Counted from the first letter of the stretch, positions 12,911 to 24,091 are shown. The stretch is 64,000 bases of DNA from Juglans regia (GCF_001411555.2 NC_049915.1:16630640-16694639); one strand, 5' to 3'. Program-made: numbers and translations. The notes: a model not told the origin generated them from the sequence alone.

Positions 12911-12960
12911 TATCTAGATCCTAGCATAAAGTTTAACTTTTAAGATGAGTAATAAACTTT

Positions 12961-14078
12961 TGTGAGCATCTATAAGAAGCAAAACACCCATAAATAAAGG
13001 GCTAAAAAATATATTGAAGAAAGAAGTTATAAAAGTGATACAATATAAGGTTACTCACACACACACTCACATGAACTTTCATATTGATGATCTTATGAGG
13101 AATGAACATTCATAAGTGATTGTTGTAAATGAGTGTGTGCAATTGATCAGTTTTTTTTTTTTTTTAAAAAAAAAAAACACATTATGGTTAAACTACGATT
13201 ATTTTAAGCATGATCCTTGTCTCATTATTTATATTTATATTTTTCAATAAAAAAATAATAAATAAATAATAAATAAATAAAAATAAAAATAATATAGAAA
13301 AGAATTATTATTATGAAATATTTTTAAGTGGTTTGGGATATTTGCCTCAATCTGAAAAATTGGTCTCAAAATTTTTTTACGGAAGTCTCAGTGGGACTCT
13401 ATGGCTTAAGGTTTGCGCATAGGACTTAGTCACTTAAGTGACTTACGGTGCCTTTATAGGTCACAACTCAACACGCTCAATCTTCATCCCAATTTTATTT
13501 CCCCATTTCGTGCGACATAACAGCCCACGACACTTTCACTTGTTATTTCTATCCACTTCATCCATATCGGTTTCGATTATCTTGGAATCAAGAATACACA
13601 ATCTTATCCTCAAATTCTCCACTTTCAAATCGCAGTAAGTCTTCTTTGCAGTTCGAATATCTCACGTTCTAGGGTTCGATATGCATCTGCGGAAGATTGG
13701 CGTGTCGATTGTGATTATGTGAAGTTTGGATTGATTTGTTGGTTGGGTTGCGTATCTATTGTTTTGATTACTCATTTGAGATTATTCTTTACATGTATTA
13801 AGGACAGTTGTGTGTGGGTTACGGGCTTGTTGATTTCGGATTCTCACAACTGCACACCATGTGTTTGTGAAAATTTCTAAATCAACCCAAAGTCTTCATT
13901 TAGAGCTATTTATAGTGGCTCTCTCACATATAGTATGAACATACGTGTGAGTGAGATATACATGTGTTTTAACTAAAAAGACCAAGGGGTGCTAATGTCA
14001 TCATCTTCACAATCAACTGGTTCTTACTACTCTTATATTGGCTATTTGTTTTCTGACTTAGTTGATTTGATGATATAG
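12961..14078. other. Non-coding interval upstream of the transposon-protein ORF
   Basis: No gene is supported. It holds CA/AC-rich stretches (about 13060-13080), a T-run meeting an A-run (about 13149-13177), and an AAT/AAATA-rich tract (about 13245-13300). The rest from about 13430 may be internal sequence of the following copia/SIRE-like element, but nothing in it is diagnostic. Confidence 0.5.
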
Positions 14079-15265
14079 ATGAGATTCAAGGAACGTGCTA
14101 AGAAACAAAAACTCACACCCTCAGTGCCAACTAAGAGCTTCACCTCCTCAAGTAAGGATGAACCTATGGCAGATCCAGTGAAGTCAGGAGAAACCTCAAC
14201 TCATTCTCTTTCACCCGTACCTATACCTACTGGCACCACAATTGATCGCTTCACTTCAACTGATGTTGAGAATGCCTATCACACTACCTTTTCTAAAAGG
14301 CTAGTGTTGGGTGAGAGGGAGGTAAGTATAAATGATTTGCCTTCGGTTGACATTCAACTCATCCAAAGAATATTTACTGAGAGAGGCTGGGAGAAACTTA
14401 CACATGCATCTCCCACTCCTAGTGTTGAAGTTGTCCGCGAATTCTATTCGAACATTGCTCACTTCAACCTGGACAAGCATAGTATTACGTCTATTGTTCG
14501 GGGAACTCAAATTCATGTTTCTCCTTCTGTTTTAATAGACTTATTTGATCTACCTGAGGTGGAAACACCTCTATATCCTTATAAAGGCATAGGGGCTCTA
14601 ACAAAGACTGCAATGCGCAATCTATTTGTTGGTCCCGATGGTCCAAAGTAGACAGCCAAGACTCATAAACTGCCTCTCAACAATATGCTCCCTCAGTTTC
14701 GACTCTTGGCAAAAATAGTGCTCACAAACATTTGGCCCATAACTGCCACACAGAAATTACACTTGAGAGAGCCTACTTCATGTATGCTTTGGCAACTGGA
14801 GTCTTTATTGATTTTCCACATCATGTTATTGATATTATACGTTATTCTCATGTGGAAAAAGAGCAAAATCTTCCTTTTGGTAGCTTAATTACCAAGTTAG
14901 CTATGAAAGCCAAAGTCCCTCTCCGGTCCAATGAGCCTACAATGAAGATGCTAGGGTCCATCATAGCCTTAACTGTGGTCAAATCTACAGCTGTCCTCAC
15001 TAAAAAGAGACCTCCAACTAATGAGTCAACTTCCTCACCCACAGAGCCTTCTATTTCTATGACTCAAGTTCTTGAGCAAATCTCTCTTTTGTCTCAAAAG
15101 ATTGATTTATTTTCTGCAAAATCCAAAGAAAGTCAGTCCAAGTTAGAGCAACAATTAGCTGTTGTACCCTCTGATTGTGTACAATCAAATGATCGATTGG
15201 TTCAGCTTTCCTTGGATGTCCAGCAAATCATGGCAAATGTAGCCGACTTTGATGATGATTTCTAG
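14079..15265 (+). pseudogene. Retroelement-associated 'putative plant transposon protein' ORF, frameshifted
   Basis: The first part (14079-14651, 190 codons) has VREFYSNI ... VRGTQIHVSPSVLIDLFDLPEVE. It stops at TAG 14649, continues in the same frame as LPLNNMLPQFRLLAKIVLTN, then shifts frame into ERAYFMYALATGVFIDFPHHVIDIIRY ... LPFGSLITKL (14732-15265) with a Gln/Ser-rich coiled C-terminus. This matches the plant family often carried by LTR retrotransposons between pol and the 3' LTR. Its function is not established. A purine-rich GGGGGAG tract follows twice (about 15311 and 15332), then the polypurine tract and LTR. Confidence 0.7.
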
Positions 15266-15616
15266 ATCCACTTAGCTGATTACAGATGAAAAAGGGAGAG
15301 AAAAATTTGAGGGGGAGCAGCAGCACCAGAGGGGGAGAACAGCTACAGCAAACTATCCTGTTATGCTTTTCTTTTTCCTTCTTTTCTCTTTCATGTTTAT
15401 GTTTTGCTTTGTATGAAAGACTGATATACTGGTTATGTTCATTAAGTGGGAAAGGATTGACTTAACAAGTACTTGAAACTGGATTTTTTTCTTTATTTCT
15501 TAATCAGGTTATTGAATCACAACTTTTGAGAATCTTTACTATCTTTTCTTGGTCTGCTATTTTGAAATATGTCACAGGGAATTTACATTCATCAAGATAT
15601 CTTCGTCACCAATCCG

Positions 15617-15630
15617 CCAAAGGGGGAGAT
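15617..15630 (+). other. Polypurine tract of copia/SIRE-like element
   Basis: CCAAAGGGGGAGAT directly precedes TGTAAATGCTAAAG. AAAGGGGGAGA before TGTAA is the usual priming site for plus-strand DNA synthesis in SIRE-type copia elements, and it fixes the LTR start at about 15631. Confidence 0.75.
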
Positions 15631-16540
15631 TGTAAATGCTAAAGTTGGCTAGAATTAGATGACAAAATAATAGAGTTTATCTTATCATTATAAGTTTGAA
15701 TTTGGATGAATAGAAAACAATTGTTGACTTTATCTTGAACAACATTGAGTTTATCTAGAAATCTTTGAAGTTGGTTAGATATGTCAGTAACGTGAAATTC
15801 GAATTCAAAAAGATCTAAAATTATCCAAAACAGAAACTGAACACAGATCAGTAACTACAGAGAAGAATTATCGCGAAATGTTAGCAATCCGTCAAGAAAC
15901 GTTCTCACGACTTACTCTACGTGTCAGTAGAATCCTATTTCAACTGGGACTCTTTCCAGATCTAATATTTAAAGGGATTCGGTTTCATGACTCTCTAAGG
16001 AGTTTGATTAAGGATCATTAAGATATATTTTGTGTACTTATGAAGAGAAAATCGTCTTGAGGATTTTCACTTTGATTTTCATCTCTCTTAAGTGTGATCG
16101 TGCTCCAAGTGTGGAGGATCAGGTGATTGGACTTCAGCCCCTTGAGTTCTAGGAGGAAAGACAATATTTAAAAATCGTCAGAGATTCTGGCTGCTACTGT
16201 GGTAACTGGGCAAGTAAGAGAGTCAAGTTACAAAGGTTTTGTAATTGATGAATACTTGTAATTGATTTTCAAATAATAAGACTGATTTTTCTGGATTTGT
16301 CTGCCCTATAGGGTTTTACCTTTAAATAATTTTTTAAAGGTTTTCCCTTCGAAACCAATCATTGTGTTGAAAAAAGTAGTTGATTTACTTCAAGTATTTG
16401 ATTTATTTAATAATCCTAATATTAAGATCTAACCAATTTGTTCAAGTAAATTGATAGGTGATTTATTGGAATTACAGGAGTACTTTGAGAATTTCAATTG
16501 TCTAGGATTGAGAGGAGCCAAATATCCTTATATGGTGACG
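15631..16540 (+). mobile_element. 3' LTR of copia/SIRE-like element (end approximate)
   Basis: The LTR starts TGTAAATGCTAAAGTTGGC right after the polypurine tract. It is about 0.9 kb without long open frames. The far end is not fixed, because no second LTR, primer-binding site or target duplication was found to compare with. With the upstream broken ORF this is the 3' portion of an element whose 5' part is missing or unrecognised. Confidence 0.6.
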
Positions 16541-17738
16541 AGATTCCAAGTTGGTTCAGTCATAAGAGAAAAGGGTCTTCAATATCGTTTCAAATACCTT
16601 CACTTTCAGATCAAGAATGAGTGATTAATGGATTAGTATTTGGAGTTGTTTGTAGTAATAAGAACAGTCTGCATGCATGGCACGGTGAAATTAGCGTGGT
16701 ATTCCATAATAAAACAAGAGGCCACATACAAATTATTGATCGAATATTCTATTACACGATAGGGTCTCTGGATTATTTAATTTTGCTTCAGGTGGGAGTG
16801 GATGGAGGTAGTAAAATCCGGCCATATATATGATCTGGAGATGATAAATGGGGAGAAATCGAGGTGTTCTTTCACGTTCGAGTGTTCACAGGCGCTAGAG
16901 TACGTTGGAGTGAAGGAGTGTGGAGTTCATCTCCTGATCATTCATCGTGGTAAGTATTGTGTACTGGTTAATTAATATTACAGTATTGTGGCAACTTTAT
17001 GGGTTGCAACACACGAATTTTTGTCTAGTATTTTTATATATTTCGTTTTCAAATATCATATGATATGATCTTTTGTTCCAAAAACTTAAACTGATAAGAA
17101 TATGTAGATTTTATTATTTATTTTACATCTTAACACTCTCAAACAAAACACAAAAAATAATACTACTTTTTCAAATTTTAAAACAATAATAATATTTAAA
17201 AATTATATTCAATCAGTTGTTTAACTTTATAATATTTGTATTCAACTTTTTCTCTCTCATTTTCTAAAATTGAAAACAATATCTTAATTTGTTTAGTACT
17301 GAAATTGCTTTGTAGAGGAGGAGTGTTAATCAGTGGTGTACAGTACCGAAAAGAAAAACAAAAATATGATAGAAGATGATATGATCGATACTCAGCCTGT
17401 TACGATGCTTATAAGAGACAGATCGACCTCATAATCAGCCGATGCACCGGGATTACGACGGGCTCAGTAGTTATGTGTCTTATTTAGATCCAGTGAAATC
17501 AGCACTTGCTTTAATTAAGTTCATGGGAAGACATAGATTTTATAATTTAATTTATATCTTAATTATAGTATTGGCATAAACTTAAATTAATATAAAGATG
17601 TAGATTTTATTATTTAATTTATATTTTAGCATAATGTAACAGTAAATATGTAGGAACGTTACAAGAGATAGATCGAGTTATGTACCTGATGTAACACATC
17701 AATTTTTGTAGAGCTTATAATTATATATATATTAATTT
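16541..17738. other. Intergenic DNA with a MITE remnant
   Basis: No gene is recognised. A 70-codon open frame at 16621-16833 has no family features I can name. The segment at about 17125-17295 resembles the window's common MITE family in reverse orientation (TCAACTTTTTCTCTCTCATT, AATAATATTTAAAAATTATATT). The flanking text with TAGATTTTATTATTTA occurs twice (about 17105 and 17600). Confidence 0.5.
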
Positions 17739-17743
17739 GTAAC

Positions 17744-18147
17744 TGTTGTAATTCCAAGAACAGAATTTTGTTAATTTGCCAAGATATGTCAAGAACTTAC
17801 TGTTAAACTTGTAAACATCCACGGCAGGAACTATCTAGAGCTTTTATTGATGATCAAACACAGCTATTAGAGAATACAATATCACACCTCTCAGCCTGAT
17901 CTCTCTTTACAGAACTCTCAGAAAAGCTCTCTCTCTCGATCTCCCTTTTCTCTCCTGTGTATGTATTTTCATTTGTTATGTATCTCTCCCTTTACAACCT
18001 ACTCATATTTATATACATATGTGTAAGTACTGCACATTATAACAGAAGCCTCTCGTCTGCTATACTTGTCATCCTGATATTGACTGCAAGGTCCCCTTCT
18101 CATTTTACAGGTGTCTTATTTCAAATGGTTGACACCACTTTATAACA
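17744..18147 (-). mobile_element. Copia-type solo LTR, 404 bp, with 5-bp target duplication
   Basis: On the plus strand it runs from TGTTGTAATTCC to CCACTTTATAACA, so on the minus strand it is TGTTATAAAG...TTACAACA with the TG...CA ends of an LTR. GTAAC is repeated at 17739-17743 and 18148-18152. On the minus strand a TATA-type motif (TATATAAATATG, about 18009-18020) lies upstream of a GA-rich leader and an AATAAAAGC polyadenylation-like site. No internal retroelement sequence is present, which points to LTR-LTR recombination. Confidence 0.85.
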
Positions 18148-18152
18148 GTAAC

Positions 18153-18734
18153 AAAAGTCAAATTAACAATATTTTTTTAATTATGGTGACACTCGTCATA
18201 TAATTCATAAAAAAAAGATAAACATGACTGAATACATGAATCCGGCCATAATATCCCGCAATACTAAGAACCGATTAATTATGACCAAAAAGTTATGTTT
18301 TGGTTAGTAAAAAAAATTGTCATTCGATAATTGCAGACAATGTCACAATATTTTAACATATTTTATTTATCATAATATCTCAAGATTTTAACATATGCTT
18401 CCGAAAACTCTGACAAGTAAATTTTCTCTCTACTAGTTATCATTTAATACCATCAAAACCTATACATCTTACAAATTTATGTAACTAGTAAGTCATACAT
18501 TAACATTTATTATCGTCGGTATAAATATTCCAAACAGCATTAAATTAATGAACAATAAATAATGTAAATCTCATCAGTTTATAAATATATCCTTCCAATA
18601 TGATAAGGCTCTCATAAGAACAATATTATACGTACATGACCTCGATAGATGAACTCCATTAATCTTGCAATTATATATTGTGATGAGCCGCGTCATGTCC
18701 TACCAAAGGCACAGCGCGCGGCTTTCTGCTGGCC
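18153..18734. other. Upstream region of the PSY-like gene
   Basis: AT-rich DNA with no coding signal. The last 60 bases before the TATA box become GC-richer (GAGCCGCGTCATGTCC, GCGCGCGGC), which fits a proximal promoter. No specific operator can be named. Confidence 0.5.
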
Positions 18735-18742
18735 TATAAATA
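18735..18742 (+). promoter_or_regulatory. TATA box of the PSY-like gene
   Basis: TATAAATA lies 68 bases before the ATG at 18803, in a GC-rich proximal promoter. A transcription start near 18765-18770 would give a leader of about 35 bases. Confidence 0.75.
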
Positions 18743-18802
18743 GAGGACCATAACGCCTCGAGCAGCAGTCTAGGGATTGAGGATTCGAGGCAGCGGAAGA
18801 TC

Positions 18803-20107
18803 ATGAGGACTAGAGCCCTCCTTTGCTTCCGTCTCTTGTTAGCCTTCGTGATAATGTATTCTGCTCAAAACTCCATTCCAATTTCAGGTAGATATATATG
18901 TTTCTGTTTCCTTAGGTTTATTAACTTCTTAATCTCTCATATTAACTTACACAGTCGAAAGAAACATGTATTTTATATACATGCTTGCACTGGAAATGCT
19001 TGTAAGATGAAGTTCTCGTTCTCACCCACCACTCTTTTTTATGTGAAAAGGAAAATACATATGATATTGTTTGATTTAATTATTAATTAACAAGGATTAT
19101 TGAGCTCAAATCCACGTACAGTATTGCACTCTCATCAGTATCTGAGTTTTGAAAGAAAGTATTGGTATTCTTATATTAGGTTGATCGTTTAGCCAGTTTA
19201 TATATATTTATATATATGGCAGCTAGAACTAGAAGAACTGATCAAAACCCAAGGGAGCTAGTACCGAGCTAAGATCAGATGGTCTTCGTTTGCGTTTGAA
19301 ACAAACAATGGCGACCTTGTGGTCATGTTATCGTAATATGTGCAGTAGATCAGCTGGATTCCAGGCACATGGTCTCATCCATGTCTGTTTCGTAATATTT
19401 AGTTACTTATTATATCTGGTGCTTGCTAAGAGACAGATTGTTTCTCTTTCTTTTAATATTTAGTTACTTCTTAATTATATGTATATCACTTGCTAAGAGA
19501 CAATAATATGCATGGTTTCATAATATCATATGCATTCAAATTTCAAAGTCGTACCTACCCCTTTATAATAGTACTCATGAGTTCAGCTTCTTCAGTATGC
19601 ATGGCAATTATATATATAAGTGGCATGTAATTAAGTGTTAATAAATATAAATGGTTAAATCTACATATTTCTATTAGTTTAAATTTTTTAGACAAATGGT
19701 AATTTCACATAGTATCATAACAGATGTTTTTAGTTCGGACCATGACTCTACATTCTAAACTTTTGGGACATGAAGTGCTGAGTTCACATTAAAACCAGAA
19801 ACCTGGCATGCCGCCATATTTCCCGTTACAACTGTGTGGCTAGCTTAGTGAAAATGATCGAGGAGCTTTTGGGATGGTTGTGATGAATTAACTACATAGA
19901 GCTATATATTAATTTGCTTATCACTAATCTCATGTTGAGGGAATTTGTTGTGTATATATATATATAGGGAACAAAATGGTTTTGGGGGTGAAGGGAAGAT
20001 CTTTGAAGGTGATCAGGATGGACGACTACAGTGAACCAGCAGCAAACGGTGGGCATGATCCTTCTAAAAATGGAGGCTGGGGTGGCAGTAGGGGTCGGAA
20101 AGGTTGA
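18803..20107 (+). CDS. PSY-like sulfated peptide hormone precursor (two exons)
   Basis: The exons are 18803-18887 and 19968-20107. The 1080-bp intron starts GTAGAT and ends TATATATAG, and the two exons join in phase 1 to 74 codons. Residues 1-22 form a secretion signal (MRTRALLCFRLLLAFVIMYS) with two basic residues before a hydrophobic core. The C-terminal part carries MDDYSEPAANGGHDPSKNGG. This matches the plant PSY signature (DY-x-x-P-x-A-N-x-x-H-D-P), where the Tyr after Asp is sulfated and the processed peptide is secreted and sensed by leucine-rich-repeat receptor kinases that control growth and stress trade-offs. The length fits the family (roughly 70-100). A Gly/Arg-rich tail, GGWGGSRGRKG, follows the core. 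The start choice is supported by the TATA box and the signal peptide. No near neighbour is functionally linked. Family assignment is from the motif; the peptide ends are inference. Confidence 0.85.
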
Positions 20108-22069
20108 GATCGATCAGATCTTTCTTAAATATTACTGCATTATTATATATCTTTTTAATTTGGTGCAATGATTATATTCATTCATTAGAAAGATACATTG
20201 TTCAATTCATGTGCTCGTTCGTTCTTGCTTGTTTTCACTCATGTACTAGAGCTAGCTGATATATAAGGATATCTTGCGAGAATCGAATAAATTTTTGTAT
20301 TTTCTCGAGTTTAATTATCTTTTCTTCTATTTCTTTTTCCTCTAGAAATTATATGCCAAAATTCTTCCCCATCCTTAAGCTCTCCAGTTACAGTATCATT
20401 AGTCCTTGCTTTGTTGTAATAGTCATAGACATGTGTGCATGAATAATTAGATTATTTAGTCAATAGTACCATATTGAAATGTTTTTGAAGAGACAATGTC
20501 ATAGTCCAAAGGGTGAGTTGAATTTGATCGCTTCGTTGTAACGTAGCCGACCTACTCTTGGGCTTTGGGTCAGAAAGCAATGGACCAGACAGGCTTATGC
20601 TCTATTTGTATTTTTTTTTTTTTTTTGAGTTGTGGTGTACAGAAATCTCGTACTTTTTATTTTACTTAAAAATTTGTGATTTTATTTTTTTACCTTCATA
20701 TTTAATATTTTACATTAAAATATAAAATATAAAAAAAATAAAATTACAAGTTTTTAAGTGGTCTGAGGAGTGTGGGGCTTATGTATAGAATTTTTTATTT
20801 TTTTATGAAATGAAAAATAAAAGTTAAATAAAATATTATTAAAATATATTTTTTTAAGATAATTTTTATTTTATGATATCAAAATTGAATTAATTATTAT
20901 ATTTTGTTTGGAAGTTTAGAAAAATTATAATGATTAGATGTAACATTGTTTCATCCAGATTCCAAACCGGATACCCAGCCTGAAACTTGGATTTCAATCT
21001 AGTCCTGTACTCGAAAAATTTGGCTTTTAAAAACTCGAAAATCCGGTATCGGGTCGTACCTGGATTATTTTTTTAATTCCATATTTAATTAAAGTTTAAA
21101 AAGATAATTTCTTTTAATAAAAGCCTATATTTTATTAAAGGTTTTTCAAGAAATATCCATGTTTAAAAGCGTAATTCTTTTTATGTAAAATCCTATATTT
21201 ATTAAGGTTGGGTTTAGATAAACAGTTCAGATGAGATGAGATGAGATGTTTTGAATAGTAGTTGAATAAAATATTGTTAAATATAATTTTTTAGTTTTAT
21301 TTTTATTTTGAGATTTGAAAAAGTTAAATTTTTTATTATATTTTTGTTTGAAAATTTGATAAAGTTGTAATGATGAGATAATAAGATGAGATGAAATGAG
21401 ATGAAAAGGTTTGTGTATCCAAACCCAACCTACAAAATTCAAAACAAAAAATGTTGAAAATCAAGTTGAAACGCATAATTTTGAAACAAAAATTTTCAAA
21501 GCATTATTATTTTTATATGAAAGCTTATATTTTATTAAAAAAATTTTTAAAAAGTCAAGTTGAAAACATAATACTAATGCATTGAACATTATCCATAATA
21601 ATAAAAATATATCAAAATGAAAAACTAAATTTTATATAAAAATAACTAAAACTAGAAACAACTAATTATCTTTTTACCTAAATGCATGTAACAAAAAAAT
21701 CAATAATCATCCTGTAAAATGCATGCAACATGATGCAATCCACTAAATATCATATTATTTGTTATTTATACATTACATTACAAAATATAAAATTACAATA
21801 TATGAATTACAAAATCACAAGCATGGTCTTTCATTAATGATTTAATCTCACATCAAATAGCAACTTCAAGTGATTTGAGTGAAAGAAATCATGCACAAAG
21901 CAAAAAGTTTTGAACAACTTTCACAGTTGCAGAAAATTGAAAGGCAGAGAGAGTTCTAGCTTATGTTTTGACGGAAATCTAAGAATTACATAATGACAAG
22001 CTTACAAGGAAGGAACCCAAGCGCATTCCGGGTCAATTTTTTTTAGAGGCTTTCTTCCCCAAGCATACT
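20108..22069. other. Intergenic DNA with MITE pieces
   Basis: After the PSY-like gene's likely 3' UTR there is AT-rich DNA with a T-run (about 20610-20626). A MITE-like fragment lies at about 20810-20940, and a CCGGAT-rich patch at about 20955-21060 resembles hAT-type terminal sequence. No gene is supported. Confidence 0.5.
21206..21430. mobile_element. MITE with 15-bp terminal inverted repeats
   Basis: The ends are GGTTGGGTTTAGATA and TATCCAAACCCAACC (one mismatch), 225 bp apart. The interior repeats GAGATGAGATG near both ends with AATATTGTTAAATATAATT in the middle. Shorter or mutated relatives occur near 17.2, 20.9, 24.3, 60.7 and 62.6 kb. The superfamily was not determined, because flanking duplications are not clear. 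Confidence 0.75.
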
Positions 22070-22449
22070 TAGGGACCGGATCAGTAGCTATCAATCCGGT
22101 CTGGTCGATCCGTTCGGTCCGGCCTAATTTTTTTTTTTTTTCAAATAAATTAATAAAAAATTAATTAAAATTAAGTGAATTATTAATGTTTATTACGTAA
22201 CTAACTCATTAAAAAAAGAATTTATATGATCAATAATAATAAATTAGATAAAAATTACATCATTAACTTATATAATTACTATATAAAAATAAATTATTAA
22301 ATTATTAAAAATATTTTTAAAATATATATAAGAGTTCAATCCAGTCCGGTTTTTTCAATCCATAATTAATGGGACCGAGACTAACAAGTCTAGAGTTTGG
22401 TTCGATCCGGTCGGTTTTTCCGATCCGAACCGAACTCCTTACACCCCTA
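22070..22449. mobile_element. hAT-like non-autonomous element (CCGG/GGTTCGATCCGG-rich)
   Basis: GC-rich ends (TAGGGACCGGATC... and ...CCTTACACCCCTA) enclose an AT-rich core. TAGGGGTG-type ends with CGGTTCGG repeats are typical of plant hAT MITEs. No 8-bp target duplication was found (AGCATACT left, CCACCAAC right), so one end may be rearranged. The right edge cuts into a TauE/SafE exon. Confidence 0.6.
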
Positions 22450-22548
22450 CCACCAACTCCTCCCACACTCCCAAAAGCTGCCCCTAAGAACCCAATCATT
22501 GTGCCCACCACAATTTTGCAGCCAAATTTCATTTCCTATCCCAATTTC
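22447..22548 (-). pseudogene. TauE/SafE-family transporter exon fragment
   Basis: The minus-strand reading MKFGCKIVVGTMIGFLGAAF followed by GSVGGVGG matches the first conserved membrane segment of plant sulfite-exporter TauE/SafE-like proteins (multi-pass membrane proteins). TTTAG just upstream could be an old acceptor site. The match ends exactly where the hAT-like element begins, and the expected GGIFVPML continuation is absent. The rest of the gene is not in the window, so this is a captured or deleted scrap. The identification rests on about 22 residues. Confidence 0.65.
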
Positions 22549-23643
22549 TAAAGCAATAAGCACAATTCTTCAACATGTTCAAGAAACAATGTATAAGTTA
22601 AGAGAAAATCTATTCATAGTGCGATTTAACTCATCACACGCCACACGAATCTTACATGGCAAACTGAATCAACTTGAAGTCCAGTCCAACTAGCTCCCTG
22701 AATCTGAAAATTTGAAAACTCCAAGTCCCTCTCTCGTGAAGCCTCACCCTCTCTGAAGAAATCCCTTCCCCCGAAACCTATCCCCAGAAATTCCTCTCTC
22801 AGGGGCAAACCAAGTAAAAACCAAAGAGAAGCTTAACCAGATCAATGAAAATCAGAGCAAACGCAAAAGCAGACACCCTAGATGAAGCACAAACTGTCCC
22901 ATCTCGATCCAAATGGAATCACAACCGTTGAAAGCACAAAAACAATATGCTTTGTTACGAGAAGCTGGCTCAGATCAACGCACTTCTCATAATAAAAACG
23001 GAAATGGCTGTGAACTATGAGGTTGAACGGAATGGCTGTGAGATTACAGGGCATAGCCGCATAAGAAAAAAAAATCGAAACCCACGGATGATTTGGATAT
23101 TTTATCTAAAAGCACGTTTAACTCCAAAAAAAAAAAAAAAAAAAAAAAAAAGAAAGAAGAAGAAGAAAAGTCATATCACGCTATATCACGCTTTTCGTGT
23201 GGTGTACGAGGGAAGGAGGTAGGTGAGTAGAAGTGCTCATATGTTAATATCGACAGAAAAGAGCATTTTAGCAAACAACAGTCTATAGATTTAAATTTTC
23301 GTAGGAGATTTTGATGCAAAATATGGGGAAAAAAAAAAAAGAGAAAAAGAAAAAGAAGAGGCCTTATAATCTTTGAATCTGGTGGATAATTTTGAATTCA
23401 ACTTCACAAATTAGGTTGACAGACCATATAACAATAATTATTAGAAAAAAAAAATACTACAGCTTCCCTTGCAAATAAGTAGAGTAGGGTAAAAACTAAA
23501 AGCATCAAATACCTATAATCCAATGTACAAATACTAAATTATGGAATAGATAGACTAACCGGCCGAATCACATGCTCATGACCAAATCACCAGGCAGCGC
23601 TTGGGAGTTTGATATTCTCGTTAAATAACGAGATTCAATTACT
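22549..23643. other. Intergenic DNA, no gene recognised
   Basis: About 22700-22940 is moderately GC-rich and lacks stops in short frames on both strands (possible UTR or intron of the transporter remnant). An A-run of about 25 with a GAAGAA continuation lies at about 23128-23168, and a second A-rich patch at about 23330-23360. Nothing codes convincingly. Confidence 0.45.
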
Positions 23644-24091
23644 TCATTCACTTTCTGATCTAATATTTCCTTTCCCCAAACATGCACCGACACCATGACA
23701 AGAAAAGCAATCGCAACCACTCCAATCATTGGAAGTCAGAGAAATGGTTAACAGAATTCGACCGACCTTCTCAACGACGGTGATCGATTCCTCCGAAAGA
23801 ACGCTGAGCTGTTCAAAGGAGTATGGATGCTCCGGATCTCTTATATCCCTCACGAAATTTACCAATTGGAGTCAAAGATCCCAAATTTTTTCTTTCCAAT
23901 AACTTGAGCTCAACTACTAAATGGAAACCCAAGAGAAAACCCAGTAAAAATAAAGCGACATATAAAGGAAAAAGGATATCATAAATTTCAAGAGGATCAA
24001 CGGCATCGTCTCCATGAGTATCTTCGGTACGAGCGACCCGTTCCTTCTTAGCGTGAACAACGAGACTCGCGTTGATTAGAAGCAAAGTCAT
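23644..24091 (-). pseudogene. AE7/MIP18-like (cytosolic Fe-S assembly) gene fragment
   Basis: The minus-strand ATG at 24091 opens MTLLLINASLVVHAKKERVA ... DDAVDPLEIYD, and after an intron-like gap (about 23857-23978) FVRDIRDPEHPYSFEQLSVL ... GRILLTISLT follows. Both blocks match plant AE7-like proteins of the MIP18 family (about 150-160 residues), which deliver Fe-S clusters to nuclear and cytosolic apoproteins as part of the CIA targeting complex. The HCSMATVIGLCLR cysteine region and the C-terminal half are missing. No clear GT donor follows EIYD and no AG precedes FVRDI, so splicing looks lost. It is most likely a truncated duplicate. A diverged partial gene is less likely. Confidence 0.72.

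Larger units (their letters stand above)
6010..12960 (-). mobile_element. LINE (plant L1-type), decayed, split by a 3.2 kb LTR-type insertion
   Basis: On the minus strand, the order from high to low coordinates is as follows. An ORF1 fragment with a decayed zinc knuckle is near 12580-12910. The endonuclease (LNVRGI start) begins near 8950, with an SDHCP motif near 8320. Reverse transcriptase is at 7192-7713, including the palm block KVDMAKAFDRV. A zf-RVT-like tail is near 6400-6780, and IWLARNKARF is near 6310. Stops and frameshifts break every domain, so it is dead. The continuity of ORF1 and ORF2 across 9019-12236, with an ACTTC duplication at both edges of that block, indicates a single LINE interrupted by a later insertion. 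The 5' and 3' boundaries are approximate, and no poly(A) tail or target duplication was resolved. Confidence 0.8.

Noticed and set aside
16621..16833. Possible lectin-like (jacalin) exon because of VGVDGGSK
   Set aside because: Only a few residues fit. There is no Gly-rich strand pattern before or after, and no splice structure.
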